Shown here piece by piece: positions 19,062 through 28,948 of a stretch of 64,000 nucleotides of DNA. Numbering within the stretch: the first letter of the stretch is position 1; each line of letters starts with the position of its first letter. Under the pieces are notes generated by a model. It saw only the letters and a program-made list of their open reading frames with translations, was not told the origin of the DNA and did not search any database. Location of the stretch: the NCBI RefSeq assembly GCF_002482975.1, contig NZ_DLHA01000032.1:266304-330303 (forward strand), given 5' to 3'. This DNA comes from Flavobacterium sp. UBA7680. GTDB lineage: Bacteria > Bacteroidota > Bacteroidia > Flavobacteriales > Flavobacteriaceae. The position numbers were made by a program, and so were the translations under genes.

Positions 19062-19751
19062 TTATTCTTTTGAAGTAGAATCCTTCACTTTACTTTTTTC
19101 TTTTTCTTCAAGACGTTTGTGCCAGTCAGCACTTTCCTTGTTTAGATCGTAACCTTGTTTTGATAAATAGTTGTTGATTCTTCCTTTGTATTTACCAAAC
19201 CATCCGTGTTTTTCTTTAGATGAACCGCCGTCCATTGCATGTTCTCTGGCTTCTACTAAAGCTTTGTAGATATATTCTTTTTGTTCTGCAGTTAAATTTG
19301 GAAGCATATCATTATAACCTGCAACTGTTATTGGAAGCACGCCATAGGTCATTCCGTCTTTAACTTCAGTGATTTTATCTTCTGATAATTCTTTACCTAA
19401 TTTTTTAAGATAAGATTTATGCAGTTTTTCAATTGATTCATCTGCTTTTGATTTCAGTTTATCAATTTTCTCGTTTTGTTTTTCTTTTGCTAAACCTGTA
19501 TCTTCTTTTATTTTTTTAATTTCAGCGTCTCTTCCATCCTGAATTTCGCTTAAATCCCTGAATTGCTGTGCTACAACATTTGAAACTGATGTTTCTTTTT
19601 TAGCATCTTTTAAGTCTAATTTAGCAACGATTTTTGCTGCTCTTTCATTGGTAACTTTAATGTATTCAGGATCTAAATGCTGCTGCGCATTTAAAGCCGA
19701 AAATGCGAAAACCAATGCTAAAAAACTGATATTAAATTTTCTTAATGCCAT
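19062..19751 (-). CDS. DUF3826 protein of unknown function
   Basis: Secreted 229-residue protein with a signal peptide (1-22, FSALNAQ). The middle third is charged and helical (about 70-125, rich in K and E, coiled-coil-like). The second half has LPNLTAEQKEYIYKAL and REHAMDGGSSKEKHGWFGKYKGRINNYL, the segment I associate with DUF3826. The DUF is recurrent in pectin loci of Bacteroidota but has no known activity. It lies between two PL1 genes, 50 bp from one and about 70 bp from the other, so it is co-transcribed and probably acts with them, as a chaperone, inhibitor or oligosaccharide binder. Function is inferred from position only. Confidence 0.8.
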   Translation of the reverse strand: MALRKFNISFLALVFAFSALNAQQHLDPEYIKVTNERAAKIVAKLDLKDAKKETSVSNVVAQQFRDLSEIQDGRDAEIKKIKEDTGLAKEKQNEKIDKLKSKADESIEKLHKSYLKKLGKELSEDKITEVKDGMTYGVLPITVAGYNDMLPNLTAEQKEYIYKALVEAREHAMDGGSSKEKHGWFGKYKGRINNYLSKQGYDLNKESADWHKRLEEKEKSKVKDSTSKE

Positions 19752-19823
19752 CTTTTCGTGATATTTTAATATTTAAAAACATTCTCATTTCATTGCGAAA
19801 CAAGAATGTTTTCAAAATGTTTC

Positions 19824-21533
19824 TTATTTTAAATCTAATATTGGTCGAACTAATGTTTCTTTATTATTAGCAAGATCTTTCCAGTTTACTTTTATTGCCG
19901 GATTTACACCGTTGATGTAATCTTCAATATTTGTATATCCGTCTTCGTTTAAATCTCCTTTTGCATCAGATGGATCGTTTGGATTTAATCCGTATTTTTT
20001 CTCCCATGCATCCGGCATTCCGTCTTTATCTGTATCTACATAAGGTTTTCCTTTGTATTCCGGATATCCTCCAACTTGAGAAATATCTGTAATGATTCCT
20101 TTTTTATAAGAATCCATCGGTAAACGTCTGTGTTCAAATTGATAGAATTCTTTTTTCTCTAATCCTTTTGCATATTCAGGAACTCCAGTTTTAACTGTTC
20201 TTACGATTCTTTCGTCCACTTTATCTCTAATTGGCAAAGTTGCTCCAACATTTTTAAGTACAAATTCATATGATTCTTCTGCTGTCATGAATTTGTTGAA
20301 CCAAGGCATTGGGAAAGGTTTGTCTGCTTTCATTTTATCGAAATAGACTTTTGCTTCGTCATAAGACATTAATTCTCCTTTTTTATTTTCAAGTTGAATT
20401 CCGCCGTCCCAGTTGTCTTTTGTTACTTTTTCGTTATTGTTTACTACGTTTCCGTTTGCATAAACTCTACCAAAAACCATGTATGGTAATTTACTTCTTC
20501 CTGATTCTGGTTTTAAGATTCTGTAGCTTATTGGCTGAGATAAATCGGTTACTGGACCTGGTTTGTAAAAGTTATTGATGATGTTGTAATTTGCTGTGTA
20601 ATCACCTCCGTCTGTAGATCTGTTGTACCAGTTGAAAACTACATTGTTCACAAAATTGAAAATTCCGTTCCAACCGATAGAAGGGTTTCTTCCTGCGTTA
20701 TTAGCCCACATGTTTCTCATAAATGAGCAGTTTTCTCCACCTAAAGTACTTCCGAAAGCGTGGTTGTAAGTATCTAATGCTTCTCCAAATAAACTATTTT
20801 GGATTGTAATATTTACGGTTCCTACTTTTATATCTGGATAACCTGGGCCCGGGCTGTAAATGTGTCTGTAAATTGACATATTTTCGTCTAATCCCCAAGT
20901 TGCTGATACGTGGTCGATCATAATGTTTCCAACTGGATTTCCTCCAATTGCATCATCACGACGCCCAACGAAAGTTTCTCCTCTGCGGAAACGCATGTGT
21001 CTGATAATTACATCGTGTGTATCGATCCAAACTGATTCTCCGGCAATACAAATTCCATCACCTGGAGCTGTTTGTCCTGCAATTGTGATATATGGTGCAC
21101 GAATAATTAACGGACTTTTGATTCTGATAATTCCTGAAACATTAAATACTATTATTCTTGCTCCTCCTTGTTCACAGGCTTCACGAAGTGTTCCTGGTCC
21201 TCGGTCTTCTAAACTTGTTACTGTGTAAACTTTTCCGCCGCGACCTCCGAAGGTAAACATTCCGCCTCCTTCTGCACCCGGGAAAGCAGGGATTTCTGCC
21301 TGAGGTAAATCATTTGGACGAGATGCCCATGGAATATATGGTTTACCGTGTTTTGCTTCTTCTTCAATAACTACTAAAGCTTTCGCCCAAGCTTCATCAG
21401 AAAGTCTGTTTGCTTCGTCTTTAATAGCTTTTTCCTGCGCCTGAACTTCTGCACTTAGTTTTGGATACTGAGCGAAACATTTTGCATTTCCCAAAAACAG
21501 GAGTGTCAAGATAAATAATGCGGAATTTTTCAT
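19824..21533 (-). CDS. PL1 pectate lyase (tandem paralogue) with TSP3-like C-terminus
   Basis: Secreted pectate lyase of about 569 residues. The signal peptide MKNSALFILTLLFLGNAKCFAQ defines the ATG at 21533; the longer frame up to 21578 only adds non-signal sequence. The beta-helix starts at PAFPGAEGGGMFTFGGRGG, continues with SLEDRGPGTLREACEQGG and IAGQTAPGDGICIAGES, and holds the PL1 calcium site region MIDHVSATWGLDE. The C-terminus has DTDKDGMPDAWE and DLNEDGYTNIE calcium loops. It is the first enzyme after susD, so it is likely the most strongly expressed lyase of the operon, suited to releasing oligogalacturonides at the cell surface. Confidence 0.9.
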   Translation of the reverse strand: MKNSALFILTLLFLGNAKCFAQYPKLSAEVQAQEKAIKDEANRLSDEAWAKALVVIEEEAKHGKPYIPWASRPNDLPQAEIPAFPGAEGGGMFTFGGRGGKVYTVTSLEDRGPGTLREACEQGGARIIVFNVSGIIRIKSPLIIRAPYITIAGQTAPGDGICIAGESVWIDTHDVIIRHMRFRRGETFVGRRDDAIGGNPVGNIMIDHVSATWGLDENMSIYRHIYSPGPGYPDIKVGTVNITIQNSLFGEALDTYNHAFGSTLGGENCSFMRNMWANNAGRNPSIGWNGIFNFVNNVVFNWYNRSTDGGDYTANYNIINNFYKPGPVTDLSQPISYRILKPESGRSKLPYMVFGRVYANGNVVNNNEKVTKDNWDGGIQLENKKGELMSYDEAKVYFDKMKADKPFPMPWFNKFMTAEESYEFVLKNVGATLPIRDKVDERIVRTVKTGVPEYAKGLEKKEFYQFEHRRLPMDSYKKGIITDISQVGGYPEYKGKPYVDTDKDGMPDAWEKKYGLNPNDPSDAKGDLNEDGYTNIEDYINGVNPAIKVNWKDLANNKETLVRPILDLK

Positions 21534-21671
21534 GTTAATTTTGATTTTGGTAATTCTGTTTAAACAAATCACCTGCATCTAAGTAGAATACAGGTGAAGA
21601 ATTGTCATGTTTAATTTTGTTTTCTATTATTAGATATGCTTAATGATTTAGGGCAATTCATCTTGCTTATC

Positions 21672-23645
21672 TTATTCTTGATAATTGTAAGTTCCAGCTC
21701 CTCCAAAATTATCATTCCAGCCTATTGTTTGTAATAACCATGGGTTAGAAGTTAAAGCTGTTGTGTTAAGACCGCTTATGTAATAATTTGGATTGAATTT
21801 AATTTTAACGGCTGCTCCGCTGACATTATCCATTGGAGTAACTAAAGTCGCTAATACAAAATTATCATTATAATATGCCGCCAAAGTGCTTAACTGCGCT
21901 TCAAAATTAGCCGAATCCGGATCTGCAAGTATACCTGCGCGTGAAGCTGTTAATGGATCTGCTGCTGTTGCAGTTGTTTTGTACTGCAGGTAATTTCCTG
22001 TTCGCTGAGTTCCATTAATAGGTGCTAAACCTAATTTTTGACAGCTGTTGCTTGTATTAGGTCCTAGAGGTTCATCGCTATATAATTTCCAACGTTGTAC
22101 ATCCCAGTAACGTTTTCCTTCGTATGCTAACTCAACTCTACGCTCATATAATACCGCTTCTATAGCTGCATATTTATCTGCCAATGTACCAATTCCATAA
22201 TTGTTTGCTGCAGGAATACCAACACGAGCTCTGATTTTTCCTAAATAAGCTAAAGTATTACCCGTTTGTCCTAATGCTGCATAACATTCTGCAATATTCA
22301 ATAGTAATTCTGCATAACGATATTCCATAATGTCAGTTGGTGAATATGCATAATTTACTGCATTGGTTGCTGTTGTATTTGTCATTTTTCTAACAAATGC
22401 AGGGCTTGTTGATGTACTGTTAAGATCATTAAAATAAGGTTTATTCTTATTATCTAACCAACGGTAAGACCATAGAACTGCATTAGCATTTTCTTTATAT
22501 CCCCATTTAACTCCTGAGAAAGCAAATGTTCTGTAAAATCTTGGGTCACGATTAACGAAGAATGTAAAATCATTGTATCCATTTGCAGCAGTTGGTCTTC
22601 TACCATCACCCATTGGAAATAAATCAATCATTTCTTTTGGAGCAGAAACACCACCGTTTCCTCCTTGACTAGGTAAACGAATCGATTTTTCCCAGTTATT
22701 GTTTATGTTAAAATTTACATCACTATTTGAGCTCGATAAAAGCTGAACTGTGATTGCTTCTCTACACTTAACATTATCAATTAAAAACATGTCATTCCAT
22801 TCTTTAATTGAATTTCCATACAATCCATAACCATTTTGCGTTAATACACTTTCTGCTGCCAATCCAGCATCCAGAGCTGCTTGCCAACGTTCATTTGAAC
22901 CATCCCAGCTTTTATTAAACAAAGGGCTCGCAAAAGTTAATAACACACGAGATTTTTGAGCTAAAGCTGCTCCTTTTGTAAAACGTCCATAATTTGCAGA
23001 ATTCCAGTCTCCAGGCAATAAACTAGCTGCCATGTCTAAATCTGCTACTATTTGAGCCACTACTTCAGATACTTTTGCTCTTGGAAGTTTTATACTTTCA
23101 TCATCTACAGATGGAGACATAACCTTTGTAACGATAGGAACACCACCATAAGTACGCATTAAATCAAAATACTGTATAGCACGCATATAATACATTTGAC
23201 CTTTTGCCTGATCGCGGAATGTTTTATCTAAAGCAGCTCCTTTTACATCAATATCCTCGATTAAATTATTACATTCTCTAATTCTGGTATAGGCATTATT
23301 AACTAAACCGGTACCAATTTTAGCACCAAAATAATCTTTTGCTACATCAGGACTATTAAGTAGTTTACTTGGATTAATATAATCCTGAACTCCTCCCTGC
23401 TCTTCTGTTAGTTTCGTGTTTACATCATTATAAACCCCAATTACAGTTGATGTTGGTGATTTAAAAGCTGCAAAAAAATCAAAGTATTGATTATCAACAT
23501 ACGCTTGTACACGTGCCTGACTTTGATAGAATGAATCATCATACTGTCCGATAGGCTTAACCTCTTCCAGGAAATTCTCGCTGCAAGAAACACCTAAAAC
23601 AAGTACAAGTGCTGAAAGTATATATATATTAAGTTTTGTTTTCAT
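21672..23645 (-). CDS. susD: SusD/RagB-family surface glycan-binding lipoprotein
   Basis: Cell-surface lipoprotein of 657 residues that binds oligosaccharide and caps the SusC channel. The lipobox VLVLGVSC places the lipidated cysteine at residue 21. The N-terminal half has the SusD tetratricopeptide-like pattern: ARVQAYVDNQYFDFF, QAKGQMYYMRAIQYFDLMRTYGGVPIV and KGAALAQKSRVLLTFASPLFN. The C-terminal half carries EYRYAELLLNIAECYAALG and VLYERRVELAYEGKRYWDVQRWK, the most conserved SusD signature. It is 19 bp downstream of susC. It is the only SusD in the window, so it must serve substrates released by about 20 enzymes. Ligand specificity is inferred (pectic oligosaccharide). Confidence 0.95.
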   Translation of the reverse strand: MKTKLNIYILSALVLVLGVSCSENFLEEVKPIGQYDDSFYQSQARVQAYVDNQYFDFFAAFKSPTSTVIGVYNDVNTKLTEEQGGVQDYINPSKLLNSPDVAKDYFGAKIGTGLVNNAYTRIRECNNLIEDIDVKGAALDKTFRDQAKGQMYYMRAIQYFDLMRTYGGVPIVTKVMSPSVDDESIKLPRAKVSEVVAQIVADLDMAASLLPGDWNSANYGRFTKGAALAQKSRVLLTFASPLFNKSWDGSNERWQAALDAGLAAESVLTQNGYGLYGNSIKEWNDMFLIDNVKCREAITVQLLSSSNSDVNFNINNNWEKSIRLPSQGGNGGVSAPKEMIDLFPMGDGRRPTAANGYNDFTFFVNRDPRFYRTFAFSGVKWGYKENANAVLWSYRWLDNKNKPYFNDLNSTSTSPAFVRKMTNTTATNAVNYAYSPTDIMEYRYAELLLNIAECYAALGQTGNTLAYLGKIRARVGIPAANNYGIGTLADKYAAIEAVLYERRVELAYEGKRYWDVQRWKLYSDEPLGPNTSNSCQKLGLAPINGTQRTGNYLQYKTTATAADPLTASRAGILADPDSANFEAQLSTLAAYYNDNFVLATLVTPMDNVSGAAVKIKFNPNYYISGLNTTALTSNPWLLQTIGWNDNFGGAGTYNYQE

Positions 23646-23664
23646 AATTGATATCGAATTTAAA

Positions 23665-26600
23665 TTAGAATGATACGTTTAAATTAAGCGACCATGATCT
23701 AAGAGTAGGATAACCTACAGAAGAATTGTCGTACATATTGCGATAATGACCTGGATATGGGTTATAAAGATCCCAAAGATTATTACCGGTTACACCTAAT
23801 GATATATTCTGTATTTTAGTTTTAGCTAAAGCTTGTTTTGGAATTTCGTATGCAACAGTTAAATTTCTAACAAAGCAACGGAAAGTACTTATCTGCCAAA
23901 AATCAGAAGGATTTAATACACCTGTTTGTGCTAAATTAGGATATTTACCATTTGGATTATCAGACCCGTACATATCATTCCAAAATGGTTCACGAGCCCA
24001 CATATTATTAGCACTAGAAGTTCCCTGACTTACTAAGTCAACAAAATTTGCTCCTCCCCAAGATGTTGATATTTGAGTTCTTAAAGAAAAACTGCTGTAT
24101 TTCATTCCTAAATTGGTAGTAAATCCATACGTTCTACTGCTCTTTGCTAATTTAGCATAATCGTTTCCTACAAGAATTTGACCGTTAGGTCCGCTAAGAG
24201 TTCCATCAGGATTAAGAACACCACCTAGATCCTGATAAGCTAATGACCCTTTCTGAAGTTTAGTTGGATCAGTTATACCCAAATAACTTGGCGCAACACC
24301 AGCTGCAGCTGCATTTTGAGATAAATAATTCCAATAATTAGTAACATCCTGATCTGTACGTAAAATACCGTCTCCGGTTGATGTTTCATTCCATGTTTTG
24401 AATCCCCATACTGGATTAAATCCTTCTGAATATCCTTCTCTTCTTGTATTATTAGATGGAAGTAAATTTCCTTGATCTGGGAATTTTACAATTTTGTTAT
24501 CTGCATAACTAAAGTTCACTCCAACATCATAACTAAATTTACCTCTTTTATCGCTCCAGTTAACGCTTAACTCAGATCCCCAAGCATCAACTTGCGCATA
24601 ATTTTGTTCTGCAAAAGCTCCACCAACAGCAATTGGCACACCAGTAGCACTTCCCATATCTGTTAACATATCTTTTGTTATGTCATAATAGAAATCTGCT
24701 GTAAACTGTAATCTGCTTCGTAAAAAAGCTAAATCTAAACCAAGGTTATGTTTTAAAGTAGAATCCCATTTTGCATTTCTGTTTGGATTTACTTTAGGAG
24801 ATAATCCAGATCCTAACTGACCTCCATTTTCTCCAAATTGCCAGCCTTTATTAACTGTAAGATCATAAAATTGATACCATTTCCATGGCTGAAGATTATC
24901 TTTTCCTGTTTTACCAATAGAGTATCGTAATTTAAAGAAATTTACCGTTGGCAGCATTCTTTCAAACCATTCTTCTTTAGAAGCTACCCAACCCAATTGA
25001 AGAGAAGGAAAAGTTCCCCAATAATTTTCTGGTGCAAACTTTGTAGAAGCATCACTACGTAAAAGGAATTGTAATAAATATTTTGACTTATAGTTGTAAT
25101 TTAAAGTTCCAAAATATGAAAGTGTTGCATTATTTCCTTTTAAAGCGGTAGAGTTACCTGTATCAACTGTTCCAGCTGTGCGCCAATCCCCTAGATAATC
25201 TTTTGGAGTATTTGTATAAGCTAAACGTGTACTTTGCCACTCAGATTCAGATCTTTCAATACCAAACATTCCGCTAACTTGATGATCTCCGAAAGTTCTG
25301 TTATAGTTAGCAAAAAAATCGGCTTGAGTACTCTTAGAAAAATTACTATTATAATATACTCTGGCGTTTCGAACGTTAGTCTCTATAGCATAATCAATAA
25401 TACCACCTACTTCTGGGTTTTTCTCAATAGCACTTGGATAGGCTGCACTTGCAAGGTGATTATCTGCTAAATCATAATTTTTAATTCTTGCCAGATCATA
25501 CGGCAATTGAATTTGTTCTGAATAAGTAGAATTTTTAGTTCGTGCAAAAGTTGCTTTAAAAGATAAACCTTTAATTGCTTCTACTTTATAATTCAAAGAA
25601 GCATTTACATTAAAAGAAGAATCATCTGTTGTTTGGTGCGAACCATTATTTAGGTTGGCAAAATAGTTCCATCCTGCGATATTATTATTTGCATTTGCAC
25701 TTCCAAAATTTTTGTTTGTGTTAGGAAATGGAGACATATAATATTGTTTACCATCAACTGTAGTTTCCCATGGAATAAATTTTGGCATATGCACTAAATA
25801 TCCGTAATCAGCCTGCTCACCACCTGCTGCTGTTCCATAACCTCCATCACTGATATTCGCCGCTGCTTTAGTAAACGATTTATCGATAAACGCTGATGTT
25901 CCAGAAATAGCCGCAGAGAAATCTAAATTCTTTGCAATTTTTGCATTAATTCCTGTACGATAATTCCATTTATCATATTTTTGATATCCAAGATTTGCAT
26001 CTTGTGTTAAGTAAGTCGCTCCTGCAAAATAGGTAATATCTTCACTACCTCCACTTACATTAAACGAATGTTTTTGCTGTATAGCTGGTTTCCAAGCTTC
26101 TTTAAGCCAGTCATAATTCAAACCTTTCATTTCTTCTAATTCTGCTGGAGAAAATAAGCTAGCTTGGGCAATAGTTGGATTTTGTCCTGTTAAAAACCTG
26201 TTGTTAAAAACTCCATATTCATAAGCGTTCATTGTTTTGGTATGGCTTACAGCGTCATTAACTACAAATTGACTGTTATAACTAAATTTAGCTTTACCTG
26301 CTTTTCCTCTTTTAGTTTTTACAACTATCGCACCTTGAGACGCACGAGAACCATAAATAGCAGCTGACGCATCCTTTAAAACTGTGATACTTTCAATTTC
26401 TGAAGGATCCAATCTATTAAAAGCATCTAATGTAGCTTTACCTGTTGCTGGATCAACCTGAACCATATCATCAATTACAACTAAAGGTATAGTTGAATTT
26501 CCATCTTTTGAGAAACCAAAAGTTTGGCGAATTTGAATAGTCGCAGCATCTCCAGGGCGTCCTGAACCTCCACTAACTGCAAGACCAGGAACTAATCCTT

Positions 26601-27045
26601 TTAATGCATCAGATAAGTTGGTTACAGGCAAGTCCATTAAATCATCTGGTTTGATTGTAGCAATAGCTCCCGTAAGTTCTTTTTTCTTCTGAGTACCGTA
26701 ACCTACAACAACGATATTTTCCAGTTGGTTAGAATCTTCTGTTAATTTTGCATTAACAACAATACGTCCATCTAATGGTATTTCTTGTTTTCTCATTCCA
26801 ATGAAAGAAAAAACTAAAGTTGCTCCACTTTTTACTTTAATTTGATACTTACCATTGTAATCTGTGGTAACTGTATTTTTTGTAGATTTCTCAGTTACGT
26901 TTACTCCCGGCAACAGCCCTAATGAGCTATCTGTAACTGTACCTGTAACAGTTACATGAGTGCTGTTTGTTGTTTGAGCGTAACTCATCACACTCATCAG
27001 TGTAAACAAAAGAAAACTACATCTCTTTAAAAGTGCTTGTTTCAT
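23665..27045 (-). CDS. susC: SusC/RagA-family TonB-dependent outer-membrane transporter
   Basis: Outer-membrane importer of oligosaccharides, 1126 residues, powered by TonB. It has a signal peptide (1-24, MSYAQ), a carboxypeptidase-D-like regulatory domain (about 30-105, VTGTVTDSSLGLLPGVNV), a TonB-box/plug region (about 110-245, starting ENIVVVGYGTQKKKELTGAI, with DASAAIYGSRASQGAIVVKTKRG) and a 22-strand barrel ending in the aromatic terminus LNLNVSF. No N-terminal STN or anti-sigma-interacting domain is present, so regulation by an ECF sigma/FecR pair is unlikely. It is the first gene of the left operon, preceded by the CCTG-N6-CCTG promoter at 27183-27227. Confidence 0.96.
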   Translation of the reverse strand: MKQALLKRCSFLLFTLMSVMSYAQTTNSTHVTVTGTVTDSSLGLLPGVNVTEKSTKNTVTTDYNGKYQIKVKSGATLVFSFIGMRKQEIPLDGRIVVNAKLTEDSNQLENIVVVGYGTQKKKELTGAIATIKPDDLMDLPVTNLSDALKGLVPGLAVSGGSGRPGDAATIQIRQTFGFSKDGNSTIPLVVIDDMVQVDPATGKATLDAFNRLDPSEIESITVLKDASAAIYGSRASQGAIVVKTKRGKAGKAKFSYNSQFVVNDAVSHTKTMNAYEYGVFNNRFLTGQNPTIAQASLFSPAELEEMKGLNYDWLKEAWKPAIQQKHSFNVSGGSEDITYFAGATYLTQDANLGYQKYDKWNYRTGINAKIAKNLDFSAAISGTSAFIDKSFTKAAANISDGGYGTAAGGEQADYGYLVHMPKFIPWETTVDGKQYYMSPFPNTNKNFGSANANNNIAGWNYFANLNNGSHQTTDDSSFNVNASLNYKVEAIKGLSFKATFARTKNSTYSEQIQLPYDLARIKNYDLADNHLASAAYPSAIEKNPEVGGIIDYAIETNVRNARVYYNSNFSKSTQADFFANYNRTFGDHQVSGMFGIERSESEWQSTRLAYTNTPKDYLGDWRTAGTVDTGNSTALKGNNATLSYFGTLNYNYKSKYLLQFLLRSDASTKFAPENYWGTFPSLQLGWVASKEEWFERMLPTVNFFKLRYSIGKTGKDNLQPWKWYQFYDLTVNKGWQFGENGGQLGSGLSPKVNPNRNAKWDSTLKHNLGLDLAFLRSRLQFTADFYYDITKDMLTDMGSATGVPIAVGGAFAEQNYAQVDAWGSELSVNWSDKRGKFSYDVGVNFSYADNKIVKFPDQGNLLPSNNTRREGYSEGFNPVWGFKTWNETSTGDGILRTDQDVTNYWNYLSQNAAAAGVAPSYLGITDPTKLQKGSLAYQDLGGVLNPDGTLSGPNGQILVGNDYAKLAKSSRTYGFTTNLGMKYSSFSLRTQISTSWGGANFVDLVSQGTSSANNMWAREPFWNDMYGSDNPNGKYPNLAQTGVLNPSDFWQISTFRCFVRNLTVAYEIPKQALAKTKIQNISLGVTGNNLWDLYNPYPGHYRNMYDNSSVGYPTLRSWSLNLNVSF

Positions 27046-27182
27046 AAATGTTTTTGTTTTTGGTTAGGTTTTATTTAGTGTTAGTTAGTCATGTTAAATG
27101 TGTTTCACTTAAAGATACCAAAAATTAAAAAAAGTTTAATGTATCTTAAATTAAATGTTAAAAACACATTTATTTTGTATAC
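27046..27182. other. susC leader, AT-rich, no gene
   Basis: Together with 27228-27670 this is the longest gene-free stretch (625 bp). This part is the susC 5' leader. It has a second ataccaaaaat copy (27115-27125) that repeats the sequence over the -7 box (27179-27189), and A/T-rich tracts. No riboswitch-like structure is obvious. The remainder, 27228-27670, holds the terminator at 27471-27500 and poly-A tracts with only short, unlikely reading frames. Confidence 0.5.
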
Positions 27183-27227
27183 CAAAAATATAACGATGAC
27201 GAATTAGAACCGTCCTGTTCTATCCTG
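27183..27227 (-). promoter_or_regulatory. susC operon promoter with CCTG-N6-CCTG direct repeat
   Basis: Read on the minus strand, a -7 box TATTTTTG (27190 to 27183) fits the Bacteroidota consensus TAnnTTTG. Upstream is the direct repeat written on the plus strand as CCTG (27214-27217), six bases, CCTG (27224-27227). Exactly 23 bases separate the repeat from the TA. No -33 TTG is visible, and the repeat covers that place, as expected for an activator-dependent promoter. The untranslated leader would be about 130 nt. Confidence 0.65.
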
Positions 27228-27470
27228 CTTTACTGGCATTATCTAAAAAAAACTAACTCAAAAAAACAATATTAATAAAAAAAAGAAGGAAAAAATAGAC
27301 AAAATCGAAAAATTAAGCAATAAGATTGCGTATAATAAAATAGAAGAACTGCTTTTAAACCAAATACAGAAGAATTAGCATTAAAAACAAAAAATAGCTG
27401 TTTTTTCTGCAAAATCATGCACTGAAACACTGTATTATAATAGGTTAAGTTTAGCATTATTAAACGAAAA

Positions 27471-27500
27471 AATGGCTTCTATTTTTAAAGAAAAGCCATT
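27471..27500. terminator. Bidirectional intrinsic terminator after CE8
   Basis: The stem AATGGCTT (27471-27478) pairs with AAGCCATT (27493-27500) across a 14-base loop. A-runs lie before it and T-runs after it, so it can terminate on both strands. It lies 170 bp past the CE8 stop and insulates the susC promoter from the upstream operon. Confidence 0.7.
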
Positions 27501-27670
27501 TTTTAAAGTAGAAATCTTACAACCTGAAAACGTTTTCGCTTTACAAAAGATTCCTTAAAATTTTACTAAAAAATATTTTTTTTAAACGTAAAATCTGACC
27601 AATAAAAAAAGTTAAAGTCCTTTTTTGATACAAAATCTAAAAAAAAACATCTATAGTTTAAAACTGATCA

Positions 27671-28657
27671 TTATTTATTTGGATTCCATCCGTTTAAAAC
27701 CAAATTTCGATCATATTTTTTAATATCTTCTTTTTTCAATTGATGCGACCAGGATACTCTTTGTGACAAATCTTTTGCGCTTGAACCTTTACTTCCAAAT
27801 TCTGCGTAATAAGCTGTTTTATCTTTATCAGGAAATCTGTTATCAATCCATGCGTTCCAGCCTTCGGGTATAATATGTGACCCAATATCTGTATTAATAA
27901 AAACAGTTTGGGCATAAGGTCTCCAAGGTCTTCCTAAAAATACTTTATCTACCGATTTGTCTTTTGCGGTAAGTTTACATTCAACAAAAACAAATCCATA
28001 TGCCTGACCTTGCGGAGTTGAAGCTGCTGTAATATAGGAATTCGTTAAACTCTCAATTGTACATTTATAAAAATAAGCTGTCGCAGCACCAAAAATAAAA
28101 TCGGTTGTACCGCTAATAAAACAGTTTTCAAAATAAGTTCGGGTATTTTCCTGTGATAAAAATAACGTATCCTGATTCCCTAAGATATTACAGTTCTTGA
28201 CAATAACCCGATCACTTTTTATATGCAGCGCCACCGCCTGTCCTACCCTTCCTGCTGTGTTTTCAATAGTAAGATTTTCAAGAGTACAGTCGTTTCCTTT
28301 AATTAAAAAAGAATATGAAGTAGAAGTTCCAAAAGTCTTTTTTCCAGATGGATCATTTTCACGAAGCGGTTTTCCCGAATAGTCGTCAAATGAAATAATA
28401 GTTTTCTCTTTATCTGTTCCTTTTAAAGTAATGAATGTTTTAGAAGTCGGAATCTCTAATTTCTTTACGTACTTTCCTGGCTTTATAGTTATTACAACTC
28501 TTTTTTCAGAATTGTCTTTGACATTATTTATCGCTTCCTGAATGGTTTTAAAATCTCCTGAGCCATCTTGTGCAACAGTTAATGACAATTTATTATCGAG
28601 CGTTTGGGCTGATGTAGATAATGTTGTTATTAAAAATAAGGTTAGAATATGTCTCAT
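27671..28657 (-). CDS. CE8 pectin methylesterase
   Basis: Removes methyl esters from homogalacturonan so that pectate lyases and polygalacturonases can act. It has 328 residues, a signal peptide (1-18, STSAQ) and a right-handed beta-helix. All CE8 catalytic residues are visible: Q140 (GQAVAL), Q162 and D163 (GNQDTLF), D186 (TTDFIFG, nucleophile), R243 and W245 (LGRPW). The length is usual for the bacterial family. It is the last gene of the GH78-GH2-GH106 operon, followed by the terminator at 27471. It would work with the PL1, PL10 and GH28 enzymes of this window. Confidence 0.95.
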   Translation of the reverse strand: MRHILTLFLITTLSTSAQTLDNKLSLTVAQDGSGDFKTIQEAINNVKDNSEKRVVITIKPGKYVKKLEIPTSKTFITLKGTDKEKTIISFDDYSGKPLRENDPSGKKTFGTSTSYSFLIKGNDCTLENLTIENTAGRVGQAVALHIKSDRVIVKNCNILGNQDTLFLSQENTRTYFENCFISGTTDFIFGAATAYFYKCTIESLTNSYITAASTPQGQAYGFVFVECKLTAKDKSVDKVFLGRPWRPYAQTVFINTDIGSHIIPEGWNAWIDNRFPDKDKTAYYAEFGSKGSSAKDLSQRVSWSHQLKKEDIKKYDRNLVLNGWNPNK

Positions 28658-28681
28658 GATTTTTTATTTAAGATTTTTAGG

Positions 28682-28945
28682 TTGTAGAGACGCACAGCAG
28701 TGCGTCTACGTCACGTATACACATTCTTAAAAACGCGTAAGACGCACTGCTGTGCGTCTCTACCGAAAATAAAACGAGAAATCGCATTATAAATTCAGTA
28801 ATCTTAATTGCTAATCTTTGTCGAGTTACTTGTGCGATTCCTCGTTCCTCAGAATGACAAACTGTACGATTAATAATTTTAGAAATTTAAAAATCCGTTT
28901 TAAATCCGCGTCTTTACGAAGTAAATCCGTTTCATCAGCGTACAA
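28682..28945. repeat. Two hairpin elements between CE8 and GH127
   Basis: A near-perfect pair, tagagacgcacagcagtgcgtct (28685-28707) and agacgcactgctgtgcgtctcta (28740-28762), also contains the inner palindrome gcacagcagtgc-type. It is followed by a gtgcgattcctcgttcctcagaatgacaaact arm (28830-28861) and an atccgcg-family arm (28891-28940) whose partners are missing here. No gene is seen. Confidence 0.65.
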
Positions 28946-28948
28946 AAT

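Noticed and set aside
27115..27189. ataccaaaaat direct repeats 64 bp apart as a regulator site
   Set aside because: The sequence is AT-rich and one copy overlaps the -7 box. No counterpart exists at the GH78 or GH141 promoters, so the CCTG repeat is the better candidate.
27272..27457. 61-codon minus-strand frame upstream of susC
   Set aside because: It is Phe/Tyr-rich, AT-driven, lies between the terminator and the susC promoter, and has no motif.
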